From: Cylindrotheca closterium
Lineage: Eukaryota > Bacillariophyta > Bacillariophyceae > Bacillariales > Bacillariaceae
Assembly: GCA_933822405.4 (NCBI GenBank)
Contig: CAKOGP040000335.1
Coordinates: 124,001 to 188,000, forward strand
Reading direction: 5' to 3'
Length of the DNA: 64,000 nt
Positions 11,345 to 22,886 of the stretch are shown piece by piece. How positions within the stretch are numbered: the first letter of the stretch is position 1; each line of letters opens with the position of its first letter. Both the position numbers and the translations under genes were made by a program. The notes under the pieces are model-generated. The model saw only the letters and a program-made list of their open reading frames with translations, was not told the DNA's origin and did not search any database.

Positions 11345-13451
11345 CTATTGATTATTCATCAAGGCTTCAATAAACTTCTTGGGGCAAGGGCGGTCTCGTA
11401 TCGTGTTTTCGGGAGCTGTTTTATCCAACGTTTCTTCCAGCCTCTTGGCAATAGAAAATGCGGCTCCTGATAGAAGATGCAAAACCTGCCAAACGGGTTA
11501 GCAAAAAACGAAAGCGATTGCTAATCAAGCAGACTATGTACTCTCGTACCTGCATTTCACCAAGCTTAAGATGAGAAATAGTCCACTCGGCACTTTGATA
11601 GTTTTGGTTGTCGTTGAGACTCAGGAGATGTGTTTTTTCTTCCTCCAGGTTTCTTGAGTACTGCACAAGAGATGTACCAGCTAGTCGAGCCAGACTTTGT
11701 AGTGAACGAATCATAGAACGTGAGAATTCATTCGCAAGAAAGTAAGATTTCTTCACGACGGCAACCTACCATGACAAAGCCCTATGTTCTAGCGAATCGG
11801 AATTTTGCTCTAGCACGAAATCAGGATTGCCAAGATTTTCCTTCAGCATATCTAGTGCTTTTCCATCGTAATCACTGTTGACGACGGAAATAATCCGGCA
11901 AGTCTCTATGAGTTTTGAGAAGTCGATATTAGTTCGCTGTGGATCGAGCTCTGGGATCCCATTCGCATTGACGGTACTGCTAGATTCTGCGGGTCGTGAT
12001 GCCGGTGATCGGGGAGGAGCGTTAACAATCCATCGCTTCCGATTGTTGGCTATCTGAAGAAGGTGCTCCAATTTAAGTTTCTTGAGCGCAAACTCGTTAG
12101 GGTGTGAAGCTGGACCTTCCACGCAATCAACATAGCCATCGTCATACTGTAGATATCTCGTTAGATGCTTCCTTTGGACTGATTTATCGGTGCGACTGCT
12201 ACCAACAGCGTGAGAATGGTATGAAAATTCGAGGTCCATTCCTGTGTCCAACATCCTGTGAAAGAGCGCGATAGATGCCTGTGTCCATCCACTTCCGTCT
12301 CCATTCACAAACCCGAACTTTGCAAATAGATGAGAGTCTGTAAATTTCCCATACGAATCGAACAGCTCCCAACCAGCGGGAATCTGGGTTTTCGAATCAA
12401 TAACAAATGCCCGTTTCGACTTGACGTAGCCTATGCCAAGAAGAGATGGTGGAACGGACGTCCAGGATCAGAAAGATGAAATAGATGGCGAAAACCCGAG
12501 AATTAGTCTAAGACATGATTGGAACTTACGATAACCCACATTCGGATTCGGATGGTGGTTCAACATATCAAGAATTGGCACAAGAGCTTGGCAGCCTGAC
12601 GTAAAATTGAAACCATGTTCACCGTAAAACTCCATCTCGTCGTTGTCCATATCCTCTTCGGGTGAACCTGGACCCGGGTTAAAACTACGAGACAGAACGT
12701 TGATACGAGCCACCTTGTAGTCTAGCTCACTGACCATGTCTGAATATCTGCTATTCGATGCTTTGACAAGCGCCGAATACTCAGACTCCACCATGTCTCG
12801 ATACGCCAGTGCAACAGCATAGTTCAAAGAATGCGTACCCAACGCCTCCTTCAAATTTTGCTTCTCCCACATAAGAGGATGATACATTGATTGCTCGCTA
12901 GAGGGTAGAAGTTTTAAATATGATCGTTGTACAGTATCCATTGAATCTTGGGACTGGCTGAGCTTCATAGCAATCCAAGCGGCCAAAAAGGCTCCACTGG
13001 CAAGGGCATTGCCAGTTTTTGCATGTCGTGCAGAAATCAAATGTTCTCGGACGAATTCATCTCGAAGGGCGTCCAAATCCCAAAATTGCAGGCTGCGAGG
13101 GATGGTGTAGAGGGTCTCACCTCGCTTGATCGGACGAGCAGCCTGCAAATATCTTCGCACAGGAATGACGAATGGAGCGCACGAAGCTGACCGACAAATT
13201 GCCGACAGAAAAGATATCATCATCGGATCTGCATGTTCCATTTTGTTCCATGCAATGCCCATCATCATGGCAACGACGAGAATGACAGATGCAAATTTGA
13301 GTTGGGAAAACGCATTTTCACTAATTCGTTGGTTGTCAATGTTTCGCGATGACGCTTTCGTCGTTGTGCTCTCGTCTGTGCCACTTCCTGCTTCAGGCCT
13401 CCGTCTCTTCTTCCCTGCCGTCGAAGCTACGTTTCGTTTCTTCGCACCCAT
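11345..13451 (-). CDS. SET-domain protein, Rubisco-LSMT/SETD type, membrane-anchored
   Basis: Predicted protein-lysine methyltransferase. Four exons: 12530-13451, 11770-12430, 11550-11694, 11345-11485 (622 residues). An in-frame ATG at 13619 would add 56 residues; I prefer 13451 because it leaves a normal-sized divergent promoter to eL37. A basic N-terminus (AKKRN...KKRRR) is followed by one hydrophobic helix (FASVILVVAMMMGIAW) and then a split SET domain. The AdoMet-binding block reads LVPILDMLNHHPNPNVGY (about 291-307) and the closing motif GWELFDSYGKF is at 327-337, both diagnostic of the SETD3/LSMT group. The C-terminal half resembles the helical substrate-binding domain. The acceptor of the third intron (TACAAAG at 11695) is the least certain boundary. 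Substrate unknown; the membrane anchor is unusual for the family. Confidence 0.8.
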
Positions 13452-13731
13452 CGTGTTGCTTGGTAGCGTCGACAATCGCTTCGCAAAAAATGACGACGAT
13501 GAAATCTGATTTCCTTCTTTGCCTTGGTCATTGACCGAAGCCCCAAACAAAAGTCCGAATCCGAAATGTCCCCCAAATTGAAAATGATGTGATTTTGTGT
13601 CGGCCAGAAGGACAGACATTTTGCACACACCGCTTTACTAGTTTTTCCACCGTACGGACATACGAGAAACTGCTTTCCTCATCGTAAATTGGTTCTGTTG
13701 ACCAAAACAAGGATAAAAAAGTACAAGCAAG

Positions 13732-14278
13732 ATGGTGCGTAAGAGATTAATGATGCAATTTTGGAGACTATTGGAATTGCTACACGATGTAGTGGAACAC
13801 AGTTTTCGCCGACAGGGTTGTGGCACTGGTTCTGTAGACGGCTGTTATTTCAAAGTTCTGTTGAAGTTATCACTGTCGATGCCATTGCCAATGGATAATT
13901 TGAAAACACTTCAAAACAGTTGGAGCAACCAGCGCGTGGAAGATGGAAACAAACTGCAATCTTTGAGCTTATACTAACAGTGGATTTGTTTTAATATTAC
14001 AGACGAAAGGTACGACTTCATTCGGAAAGAGGCACAATAAGTCCCACACTAGCTGCCGTCGATGCGGTAAGGTTTCTTTCCACATCCAAAAGAAGACCTG
14101 CTCGTCTTGCGGATACCCAAGCAAGAAGATGAGACAATACAATTGGGGCCAAAAGGCCAAGGGACGCCGCACAGTTGGAACTGGTCGCATGCGTTTCCAA
14201 AAGACATTGACCCGCAGATTCAAGAATGGATTCAGAGAGGGAACCCAAGCAAAGAAGCAAACTGTTAAGGCTAACTAG
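13732..14278 (+). CDS. RPL37: 60S ribosomal protein eL37
   Basis: Structural zinc-ribbon protein of the large ribosomal subunit. Exon 1 is only the ATG (13732-13734) and exon 2 is 14003-14278, giving 92 residues, the usual length. The mature start [20 protein letters not shown] and the zinc ribbon C-x2-C...C-x2-C (CRRCGK...[10 protein letters not shown]) are unmistakable. The 268-bp intron is by far the longest well-supported intron in the window and sits directly after the start codon, a common layout in ribosomal protein genes that often carry regulatory introns. It has a perfect TACTAAC branch site (13972-13978). The gene is divergent from the SET-domain gene. Confidence 0.97.
13972..13978 (+). 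other. Consensus intron branch point TACTAAC in eL37
   Basis: The exact yeast-type branch consensus, with its branch adenosine 24 nt before the acceptor AG (14001-14002) and a T-rich tract between. Most short introns in this window lack so perfect a match. Confidence 0.75.
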
Positions 14279-14701
14279 ATGCTGAAAATGTACTAGAAAC
14301 TGCTCCGAACTTTTCGATATCAACCCGACGTTCCCCTGTTTGAAGTGTTGCGGCAAAGAAATGGTTGTTTTGTTATTGATTTTTGACGTCTAGAATTAGG
14401 TTGATTTGTAGACGTCTGCATCACTGTAGTGTCAGATGATATTGGACGGGACAAAGGGGGGTTCCTACTCAATTTTTTGATGATAGGTTTGATTGAGCCA
14501 AGTTGTGATTGTTCTCCAAGTGCAGCGTCTCTTATCGTTTCCACCTTCGTACTTGTATATCTTCGCACTGCAACGACTTTTTGGCTTGCGTTTTGTCTAT
14601 AAGTGGCAACGAATTCAAAATTGGTGGGAATGAAAGACGAAGCATACCACTATTACACGTGTACCCATGCCTTGAAGAAATGAGCGCAGTCTATTACATT
14701 T

Positions 14702-16807
14702 TTACTCTTCTGCCTTGGGTTCTTCTTTCTCCCCAATTCGTGTCATTTCGACAGCCTTCTCGGAGCAGCTTGCCAATTCGTCTAGCAAGTCTTCAACTTC
14801 AAACGAGCCCAAATCACCAAGCTTTCGGCTTCGGATGGCAAGCTTTCCTTCTTCCATCTCCTTCATCCCAACAACAGCCATGATGGGTACCCGTTGCTGT
14901 TCAGCATTACGGATTTGCTTTGCAAGACGCTCGTTTCCTCTGTCAACCTCAACTCGGATTCCTGCCTTTTTGGCCTTGGCAGCAATCTCGTGACAGAAAT
15001 CTTGGACAGCATCAGTGACAGGGAGAAGCTTCATTTGAGTTGGAGCCAGCCAAAGAGGGAAGTCACCAGCGCAGTTCTCAGTCAAGATACCAAAGAAGCG
15101 TTCCATAGATCCAAAGATTGCTCTGTGCACCATGATTGGTCGTTCTCGGTTGTTGTCTGCATCAACATATTCCAAACCAAAGCGCTCTGGAAGGTTGAAA
15201 TCGCATTGGACTGTAGAGCATTGCCATTGGCGCCCAATAGCATCGCGGATCTTGACATCAATCTTCGGTCCGTAGAAGGCACCGCCCCCTTCATCAACGC
15301 CATATTCCCATCCCTTCTTTTCAAGGGCTCCTCGAAGGGCGACCGTGGCAGCCTCCCAAATATCGTCACCCCCAACAGACTTCTCTGGGCGAGTGGAAAG
15401 CATAATGTCATACTTGTCGAAACCAAAACGAGTCAAGATGGTCTCAATTAGATCCAGAACGCCAACAATTTCATCCTCGAGTTGCTCAGGGAGACAGAAG
15501 ATATGTGCGTCATCCTGAGTGAAACCACGGACTCTCATGAGTCCATGCAAAGTTCCAGATCGTTCGTATCTACGTTGGGAAGACATGTGTTAGAATCTGC
15601 GTTGCAAAAAATGACCCAAAGACAACAGTACACTTGAGGACACATACCTGTAGACAGTTCCAAGTTCAGCCCATCGAACTGGAAGATCACGGTAAGACCG
15701 AAGCTCGTCCTTGTACATCAGACAGTGGAAAGGACAGTTCATTGGCTTGATTTGATATTGATCGTTCTCAACGTCCATTTGATCAAACATATCCGAGCGG
15801 TAGAAATCAAAGTGACCAGAGGTCTTCCACAAGTCAAGGTTCGCAATGTGTGGAGTGTAGATGATATCGTATCCATCATCCGTGTGAGCGTCCTTCCAGA
15901 ATTCTTCAATCTTGGAGCGAACCTTGGATCCCTTCGGATGCCAGAAAACAAGACCACCTCCAGCATCTTCTTGAATGGAGAAAAGGTCTAACTTCTTTCC
16001 AAGAACACGATGGTCTCGCTTCTTGGCTTCTTCCATCATCTTCTTGTATTGCTTCAATTGTTGTGGATCCTTCCATGCGGTAGCGTAAACACGCTGCAAC
16101 ATTTCACGGTTCTCATCTCCACGCCAGTAGGCTCCAGCCACACTCTGGAGGGCAACAGCCTTCTTTGGGATCTTGGCGGTGCTCTCCACGTGAGGTCCGG
16201 CACAAAGATCCCACCACTCGTCTCCAATATGGTACAAGGTGATTGGTTCTTCCAAACCGGCCAAAATTTCCATTTTGAAAGGCTCATTAAGTGCCTTGAT
16301 TCTTTTTTCTGCCTCTTCACGAGAAACTTCCTCTCTTGTGATGGGGTAATTCTTTGAAATAATCTTGTCCATGGCCTTCTTGATACTCTTCAAATCTTGA
16401 TCTGTCAACTTTCTAGCTTCGATAGTTTCTCCGGTTTCAGGGTCAGTAGTTTCTGGAAAGAAGAAATCATAGTAGAATCCATTATCGATCCAAGGACCAA
16501 TGGTGACTTGTGCTTCTGGGTAAATCTGTTGCACCGCCATGGCCAGAACGTGCGCCGAAGAGTGACGGATTCGAAGCAGTTCGTTGTCGTCTTCATTCGT
16601 TGGCAACTGGACAATCTCTGCTTCCTCTGTTTCTGCTGGAACGACAGTGGCCATGAATCTAGAAGTGATGTCCTTTGCAAAATATCCCAAGGTGGATGAA
16701 GGATTGCTACCCAGCTGAGAAACTCGTGCCACCCTAGATGGTGAAAAGGCTGCAACTCTGGCTGCCGTTGAGAACAAAGCAAACATGGTGACTCCGCTGA
16801 TCTTCAT
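14702..16807 (-). CDS. Threonyl-tRNA synthetase, organellar (plastid presequence)
   Basis: Charges tRNA-Thr. Exons 15648-16807 and 14702-15569 (675 residues; the split Arg codon joins TVY to RYERSG). Residues 1-20 are a signal peptide ending VAAF|SP, a plastid-type cleavage site. The protein has no N-terminal TGS domain and goes straight to the editing domain (HSSAHVLA near 85 and WWDLCAGPHVES). The class II core follows: NCPFHCLMYK supplies a zinc Cys, motif 2 is RYERSGTLHGLMRVRGF with DDAHIFC, and motif 3 is HRAIFGSMERFFGIL, followed by the anticodon-binding domain. Lack of TGS is common in organellar enzymes. Diatoms often use one such gene for plastid and mitochondrion; an internal Met (MATVVP, about residue 52) could give a second start, but that is inference. 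Confidence 0.95.
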
Positions 16808-18212
16808 TCTTTGTTCAGTTAAGGGAAATGAGAAATCTAGATATGTGAGCTATCCACAATGATCCTGCTGTTTGCGTTGAACAGGAAAGATCTCGATCGA
16901 AAATAGCGAGTGCGGTGAAGCGAGGAGAGAAATTGCGGTTTGTTCTGTTGGACAAACGTGTGACCTGTCGATGATGTGTTTCTGATGTTCGTTTGCGGAC
17001 GTCGACCGTACGGCGGGAGGTCCGGGAAAAATAATAGTCTGCCCATGCACCCAAAAATAATTCCCTTTGACAAGTGGCAGATTGACTTTTAGGGGGATCA
17101 TTGAAATTTGATGATGTCCTGCTGTTCCTCTAAATTGAAAATTCAAAATGGAAGAATAAATTGGCGACCGCTGCGGAGGGTTCGTGTTGCAGTTTCGAAT
17201 GAGAAGTTCACTCACCATTTTTATCAAATTCCCCAATTTGAAATTGATCCGAAAAGACATCACAAGTTCTTCCGGAGCCCTCCCGTGTGTCCAAATCCGA
17301 AGCAGCAGCTGCCGGCTGAATTTTATTTAAAAGTTAACGTCCGTCACCCAACTTGCATGTCAGAATTCTGCAGCCATTTCAGAATTTCGGCATTTGGTGA
17401 AATCCCGCTGGTAGTAAATCTACGTACAAGTGTAGTGGGCTGTTGCCCAAGTTGTTCTTCTGCTCGGAAGTGGCTGTGACGTCCGTCTGCGGTCAGGAGA
17501 GAACTCATTCAATGCGTCGCCGACATTCTGGTTTCATTCTTTTTCCAACAAAACCAACTCAACTTTTGCTGTTTTGGATCCCAACAAACCCAAATATAGA
17601 TACCATAGAATGTGAGTCAACAAGATCCTGGGTTGTTACATCGAATGCCGCTGTTGTGTGAATTTTGGTGTTCATTCCGAGATGTGAAGGCAAGAGAAAA
17701 GCCAACAATGAAAAGTGACGACCGAAATGTCATGGGAATCATGTTTGAAAAAGATCTGGGTCACGAATTCCTCTCTCTACGTGCTTTTCAGTATCAAAAA
17801 GGAATTTTCGAATCCACCTTTTTCCTTCTCCTGATTTTTGAGAACCAACGTCGGAATGTCTCCCTCAAGAACGTCTTTGGCAAACACCTCGGGCTTCGTC
17901 AGTCCACCCCATTGCTTCCATAAATCGAGTCGTCTTTCAAGTATTGCATTCCACTGCTCATATCTATTCTACATTTTGAATTCCAACTAACAGAGACTAC
18001 AGAATCAAAAGCTCACCATCTTGAAATCGCAACCTGAAAACGCCAACACAAAGTCAAAGAAACCAACACCATTCCGCATTGACACAATATCAATCATAAG
18101 AGAGAAATAGATCCCAGTTCAGACGAAATCAACGAGATGAATTGTTCCATTTGAGGTGTCCTTGTTGGCATAGACAACGGACAACAGAATATACACTTTT
18201 CACAATCTTATC
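16808..18212. other. Intergenic, no convincing gene (1.4 kb)
   Basis: Lies between the divergently transcribed ThrRS and cyclin genes, so it should hold both promoters. Open frames near 17108-17480 and 17612-17923 lack good starts and have no recognisable domain or splice continuity. I see no RNA gene or repeat. Confidence 0.55.
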
Positions 18213-19379
18213 ATGGAAAACACACCTGAGCAACAAGTGGAAGGTCAAGCGATCGTTACAGTGCTTGCAGCAGTACTGGAGCGATTGGTGAATGCCAACT
18301 CCTCGCTAGCAAAAGCAGATCCAGGACAAATAACAAAGTTTCATGCGTTGAAGTCTCCCGGGATTGGAATACTTCCCTACCTCGAACGGTGAGTTGCTTG
18401 CTTCTTGCTTGGAAACAAGATTTGATTTTACGGTTACCTCGTATTTGCTACTTTTGTTATGCTCACATCACATATGCCCTTGATTTGCTGGATTCCTTGT
18501 ATCCAATGCAGCGTTTACAAATACGCATCATGTTCCAATGAATGCTTCATCCTGGCTCTGATATACATTGATCGATTGATCCAAAGAAACAACTTTCTGC
18601 TCACAGAATTGAATGTCCACCGTGTTGTTATTACTGCAACTCTGCTGGCTGCAAAATTCTTTGATGATGCTTACTACAATAATGCCTACTACTCAAAGGT
18701 TGGAGGTGTTATGGTTAGTGAAATGAATGGATTGGAGGTAGATTTCCTATTTCGAATAAACTTCAGTCTTCATGTAACGCCGGAGGTGTTTGAGAAATAC
18801 AAAGCGGAACTAGTGGCGCATTCAGCAAATATGGGCCTTTCAGTACCAGCACCCCAGATTCCACCATCAATACCAGAAGAACCGGAATCAAGCCACCAAA
18901 CATATGCAGTGCAGCAACAACAGCAGCAGCAGATTCAACCACAACACACAGTTTCAGCTACTTTCCAAGCTGGAGCAGCACCAAATCAAATACAAAACCA
19001 ATCATTCGTTTCAAACGACACAACAATGCATAATGCAGCTACACAGGAAGTTCTGGTACCAATTGGAGGTCAACCGTCACAAAACATCGTTAGATCCAAC
19101 ACGGAACAAATGATACAGAATGAGTTCACGCAATATTTGCAAAGAGCTACTTCCTTACCTTATCCCGCACCTAGTGAACAGCAGAAATATGTCGAAGCTG
19201 TACCGACATATCACAGTGCACCAATGATATCGTCGGTAGGGATTGATGCCGATCAATATCTGCAATTGAACAAACACCTTTACCCGCTCGAAACAACCCT
19301 CGTACATCATCATCATGGGATGGAAACTTGTCACGAGAACGGATACGCACAAGGAGCTCTTGTCGCTGGACGCTACTAG
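18213..19379 (+). CDS. PHO80-like (P/U-type) cyclin
   Basis: Regulatory subunit of a PHO85-type cyclin-dependent kinase; in fungi these link phosphate state and cell cycle, and diatoms have several. Exons 18213-18388 and 18512-19379 (347 residues; CG|C splits Arg of ERVYKYA). The PHO80 cyclin fold spans about residues 25-150: [19 protein letters not shown], then [12 protein letters not shown] and [17 protein letters not shown], and [20 protein letters not shown]. The remaining 190 residues are a Gln/Pro-rich tail with a poly-Gln run near residue 190 and no domain. PEX11 follows on the same strand, 251 bp downstream. The kinase partner is unknown. Confidence 0.9.
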
Positions 19380-19630
19380 AATAATTTTTTACTGTACTAT
19401 CATCACTTTTTCAAGCCTTCACTTTTGGGTGTACTGAACTTGTATGATATCTGCTCGCCAGCGCGACACTGCTGGATAATCTTCCCGACGACAGACGGGC
19501 TCGTGATCGAATCAATCCCATCTGACATCAAGCATCATGATGACGATCTCTCTTTCTCCAACAGTCAGCCATCACGATCACAATCGGAACCAAATCAGAT
19601 TAGTACTGTCCCGACAAATCAGTAGTTGCC

Positions 19631-20974
19631 ATGACCACGACCATTCAGAAAGAAGAAGAAGCAGATCCAACTGCAGACGTCGATAATGGTGACGACAGCA
19701 TCGGCGAGGAGTCGTTTCAAACATGTGGAAACGACCAGAGTGCACAAGCTGACAACGAACAGCAGCCAACACAACCTCTCAATTTGGGAGAAACAACACC
19801 AACTGACACCACTACTGATATTGAGGAAAGCATCAGGATTTGTGTGAATCCTTCGACACCAGCCGTGAAGAAAAAAGCGACTTCCAAAGAAAGCGCATGT
19901 GATGCACCACAAATCCCCTCCTTCATCAAGGTTGGGCTGGAGAAAAAGCAGTCTCCCCGAGCCATCAAATCATGGGCTGCAATGGCGCTCACACTGGACG
20001 GTAGAGACAAAATTACAAAAGTTATACAGTATACCACTCGGTTCTTGGGGTGGTATCTAGCTGGTGGTTCATTCAAGACTCAGTCGCTCCGTTTCACTGC
20101 GTTATACAAGGCACTCGCCAATTCAAGAAAGGCATTTCGTCTGGGACGATCATTGATTGAGATTGAGAAATTACGTCCCGTTCCAGGTATGATAGTATGG
20201 CACTTACAGAACGAGGAAGATCAAGGGTCGGGGTCCACAGACAGCAAACACTTCGATGAGGAGCAAAAGCCTCGACGGTCTCTTCTTCGTTCATGCAGCA
20301 CCGTTGCCTATCAAAAAATGTATCGTCCATTATTATCTCGAATGTCCTCTACGATGTTACCAGACGATGAACCTAATCAAGAACTATGGAAAATATGTGG
20401 AATGTCGATAAAGATTATGGGGCTACTTCTTTTCTGGGCTGGAGACAATTGCAATTTTCTGGTATCGACTGGTGCATTTGATGATTACAATGTTCCAGTG
20501 GAAGAAAGAATGAAACGGCGAAAGCAAAGGCAGACCTACTTTAGTACGAAAGCAAGCAAAGCATATTTTGTTGGGTCGTTGGCTGGTCTGGTGGTGAACT
20601 GGTATGCATACTTGAAGTTTCATAGGGAGTCGATTGCAAGGCTACAAAACGAAGACAGTAATGCCTCGAATGTAAACACAGAGAACTGGTCTCAGAAGGT
20701 CAAACAGTTGAAGCAGAAGCAATTTTCGCTCTTGCTGAGTCTTCTAAAGGTACGTTGTTTTTCACGAGGCTCAATGAATCTTGCAACCTTGAGACTGATT
20801 CGTATTATTTTGCTGCTGAAGAGCTGTTGTGATGTTACTGTGTTTAGTAATCAACCGGGAATCGACCTTCACAAAAAGTGGAGAGGAAAGAAGAATCACG
20901 AGGGTATACATTGCATGTGTGGTCTAATCTCTGCTGGAACAGTCATTTACAACAACTTTCCTGACTCGAAGTAG
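19631..20974 (+). CDS. PEX11: Peroxisomal membrane protein PEX11
   Basis: Membrane-elongating peroxin that drives peroxisome growth and division. ATG at 19631. The first 110 residues are acidic and low complexity and are longer than usual. The PEX11 domain starts at about 118: TLDGRDKITKVIQYTTRF, then RFTALYKALANSRKAFRLGR, a linker with basic and Ser-rich stretches, then LLLFWAGDNCNFLVSTGAF and the C-terminal helix ICGLISAG-like segment (CMCGLISAGTVIYNNF). A 72-bp GT...AG segment (20750-20821) divides LLSLLK from SCCDVTVF; removing it restores the family spacing (423 residues). Because it is a multiple of three and has no stop, retention would add 24 residues rather than truncate. Confidence 0.88.
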   Translation: MTTTIQKEEEADPTADVDNGDDSIGEESFQTCGNDQSAQADNEQQPTQPLNLGETTPTDTTTDIEESIRICVNPSTPAVKKKATSKESACDAPQIPSFIKVGLEKKQSPRAIKSWAAMALTLDGRDKITKVIQYTTRFLGWYLAGGSFKTQSLRFTALYKALANSRKAFRLGRSLIEIEKLRPVPGMIVWHLQNEEDQGSGSTDSKHFDEEQKPRRSLLRSCSTVAYQKMYRPLLSRMSSTMLPDDEPNQELWKICGMSIKIMGLLLFWAGDNCNFLVSTGAFDDYNVPVEERMKRRKQRQTYFSTKASKAYFVGSLAGLVVNWYAYLKFHRESIARLQNEDSNASNVNTENWSQKVKQLKQKQFSLLLSLLKVRCFSRGSMNLATLRLIRIILLLKSCCDVTVFSNQPGIDLHKKWRGKKNHEGIHCMCGLISAGTVIYNNFPDSK

Positions 20975-21305
20975 CTACTAGCACTGAAAAAGGGAAGAAA
21001 AGATGATTGCGGGTTCAAATGAGCATCTAGCCCAAGGTTGCACGAGCAACTTCAGAATGATGAAGAGGCAAACAGCAATGCTAGATAACATTCATTAAGC
21101 AAATTTTGAAATCAAAGCACCTACCTTTGATGTTTCGCTGTACCAGAAACCAGCTTTTGCATGTGCAGAGTACCAGGAGCATAATAAGTTCAACAAGGTG
21201 GTAAAGGTATTTTAACGCGCGGTGTTGCGCTTCGGTGTACCGTGCAAAACAAACATCACAAATTTGGTATTTAGACAGTTCACCTGTTTGAGCTGCTGTA
21301 GCGAC
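20975..21305. other. Intergenic between PEX11 and DNAJC11-like gene
   Basis: A stop-free stretch at about 21099-21205 ends in a plausible donor (AAG|GTATTT), and an acceptor (TTTAGACAG) lies at 21282-ish in frame with the next gene. This may be a 5' exon, but it has no ATG of its own and no J-domain HPD motif. Confidence 0.35.
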
Positions 21306-22826
21306 ATGGAAAGTGGGAGTCTCCCAGTTGATATAGAAAACAATCAATTTGTGAGCCATGTTGCTATTCGAAAGTTTGATCCGGAATCAATGAAGGGCAG
21401 CAGTGGCGATGCAAGTGGAAAAGCTGACGATGAGAATCCAAATCTTGCCAAATCAATAAACGAGGCTTCCTTTGAGTTAGCAGTTGAATGTACTGATGAT
21501 GGTTTTAAGATTTCGAAAGATGCAGAGGTCACGATATACAAATCGATGCCACCGTCCCGCGTTGGTGGACCATGGAGCGGATCAATCGAGGGGACGACAA
21601 CTGTGGGTCCATCAACCAAGAACACTGCGTCTGGATCCGTCACGCTTGATTACAAAGCGTCTCCATGGTCAAACTTATCACTTGGAATGATTCGAGGTCA
21701 TGAGTTATTTTATCCGCTTGTTAGTCTGGGAGGAACGCTTATGCATGGAGGATCCAAGTTTGGCGTAACTTTTTATCACAACGTCAACTATCTGCATGCG
21801 ATGGTTCTCGAACACTCGATGTTTTCCATTTCATTCCACCACGCCTTTCCCAATACAAGATGGGTGCTCATGTCCGCTATATCACGCCGTAAGGAACTGT
21901 CATTAGCAATCACAAATTCCAAACTTAGCGGAAGATTGTGTTGGAATTTAAGAAAGCCAAACGAAGTGGAAACTCGCTTCGATGTTCGCCCAATGATTTC
22001 CAAGGACAAAAGAGCTCATCTCTTTTGCAATTTTCGTCCCGGTTCATGGCAGCTTGGTGCTTCACTGATACAATCACTACACTCACAAATGGCAACTATC
22101 GGAATGGGGGTTCGGTTGTACTCAATTCGAGGTTTGGAGTGGATCTTGTCATGGAATCGAGGAGATGCAACAATCCGGATACCGATCCTTATTTCCCGCA
22201 CAATAAAACCTATGAGCGCTGTTCAAGCTCTTTATTTTGGTATGGTATCTTTCTTTATTCAGGAAGGAATTGCTGAGGTTTGGGGTTGGAAGAGTATTGA
22301 GGACGAGGGCGAAGAAGACAATTCAGCTCCCGTTTTTGTAAACACAGCCAAAACTCGGGAGGACGCTGAGATGCAAAAAGAACTCATGATGCGGCAGGCG
22401 AAACGTCGTAAAAGGGATGAAGCTGAGAAGGATGGTTTGGTGATCCAAAGTGCCGTATACGAAGCTAGAGAAGGTGACAGCTGGGATGTTACGGTTCCGC
22501 TACAATTTTGGGTCTCGAAGTCTTCGCTGACTCTCCCAAAAACGTCAAAAAGTCAGCTATTGGGTTTCTATAATGTTGCGGAGAAAGTAGTCAGACAGAG
22601 AACTCCAGAAGCAATGGTGCCGTTGTCCTGGTGGCAGGATAGTTGGAAGGACCTGTGGGAGTCGACAGAGGAGGTGGGTAACTTGGTGTCGTCAGATACA
22701 GCACTGGTAACGTTACGAGTTACATATGACTTTAAGGGAGCATCATACACCATAACAGTACGCGACGAAGAAGAGCTGATACTTCCAAATCCACGGGCCA
22801 CCCAACTTGCTAAGGCAAAAGACTAG
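21306..22826 (+). CDS. DNAJC11-like protein (DUF3395 C-terminus), no J domain
   Basis: DNAJC11 proteins associate with the mitochondrial MICOS/MIB complex and cristae. ATG at 21306 gives 506 residues; the frame is open to 21222 without ATG. The central part is rich in alternating beta-like strands, as in the family's middle domain. The C-terminal DUF3395 pattern is clear: WDVTVPLQFWVSKSSLTLP, then KSQLLGFYNVAEK, and a closing LRVTYDFKGASYTITVRDEE with EELILPNP. A charged coiled-coil (AEMQKELMMRQAKRRKRDEA) precedes it. Animal DNAJC11 begins with a J domain of about 70 residues; no HPD motif occurs between PEX11 and this gene, so the J domain is absent or lost. Mitochondrial location is inferred from family. 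Confidence 0.75.
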   Translation: MESGSLPVDIENNQFVSHVAIRKFDPESMKGSSGDASGKADDENPNLAKSINEASFELAVECTDDGFKISKDAEVTIYKSMPPSRVGGPWSGSIEGTTTVGPSTKNTASGSVTLDYKASPWSNLSLGMIRGHELFYPLVSLGGTLMHGGSKFGVTFYHNVNYLHAMVLEHSMFSISFHHAFPNTRWVLMSAISRRKELSLAITNSKLSGRLCWNLRKPNEVETRFDVRPMISKDKRAHLFCNFRPGSWQLGASLIQSLHSQMATIGMGVRLYSIRGLEWILSWNRGDATIRIPILISRTIKPMSAVQALYFGMVSFFIQEGIAEVWGWKSIEDEGEEDNSAPVFVNTAKTREDAEMQKELMMRQAKRRKRDEAEKDGLVIQSAVYEAREGDSWDVTVPLQFWVSKSSLTLPKTSKSQLLGFYNVAEKVVRQRTPEAMVPLSWWQDSWKDLWESTEEVGNLVSSDTALVTLRVTYDFKGASYTITVRDEEELILPNPRATQLAKAKD

Positions 22827-22886
22827 ACCCAAGCTCAGAGATCGTATAAAATCGTTCTACGAAACATTACAACGCCGACATGGTGA

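Noticed and set aside
13735..14002. snoRNA inside the eL37 intron
   Set aside because: I looked for C/D (RTGATGA...CTGA) and H/ACA boxes and found no convincing pair.
17612..17923. Possible 103-residue gene upstream of the cyclin
   Set aside because: Begins with GTG rather than ATG, no domain, and no supporting splice sites.
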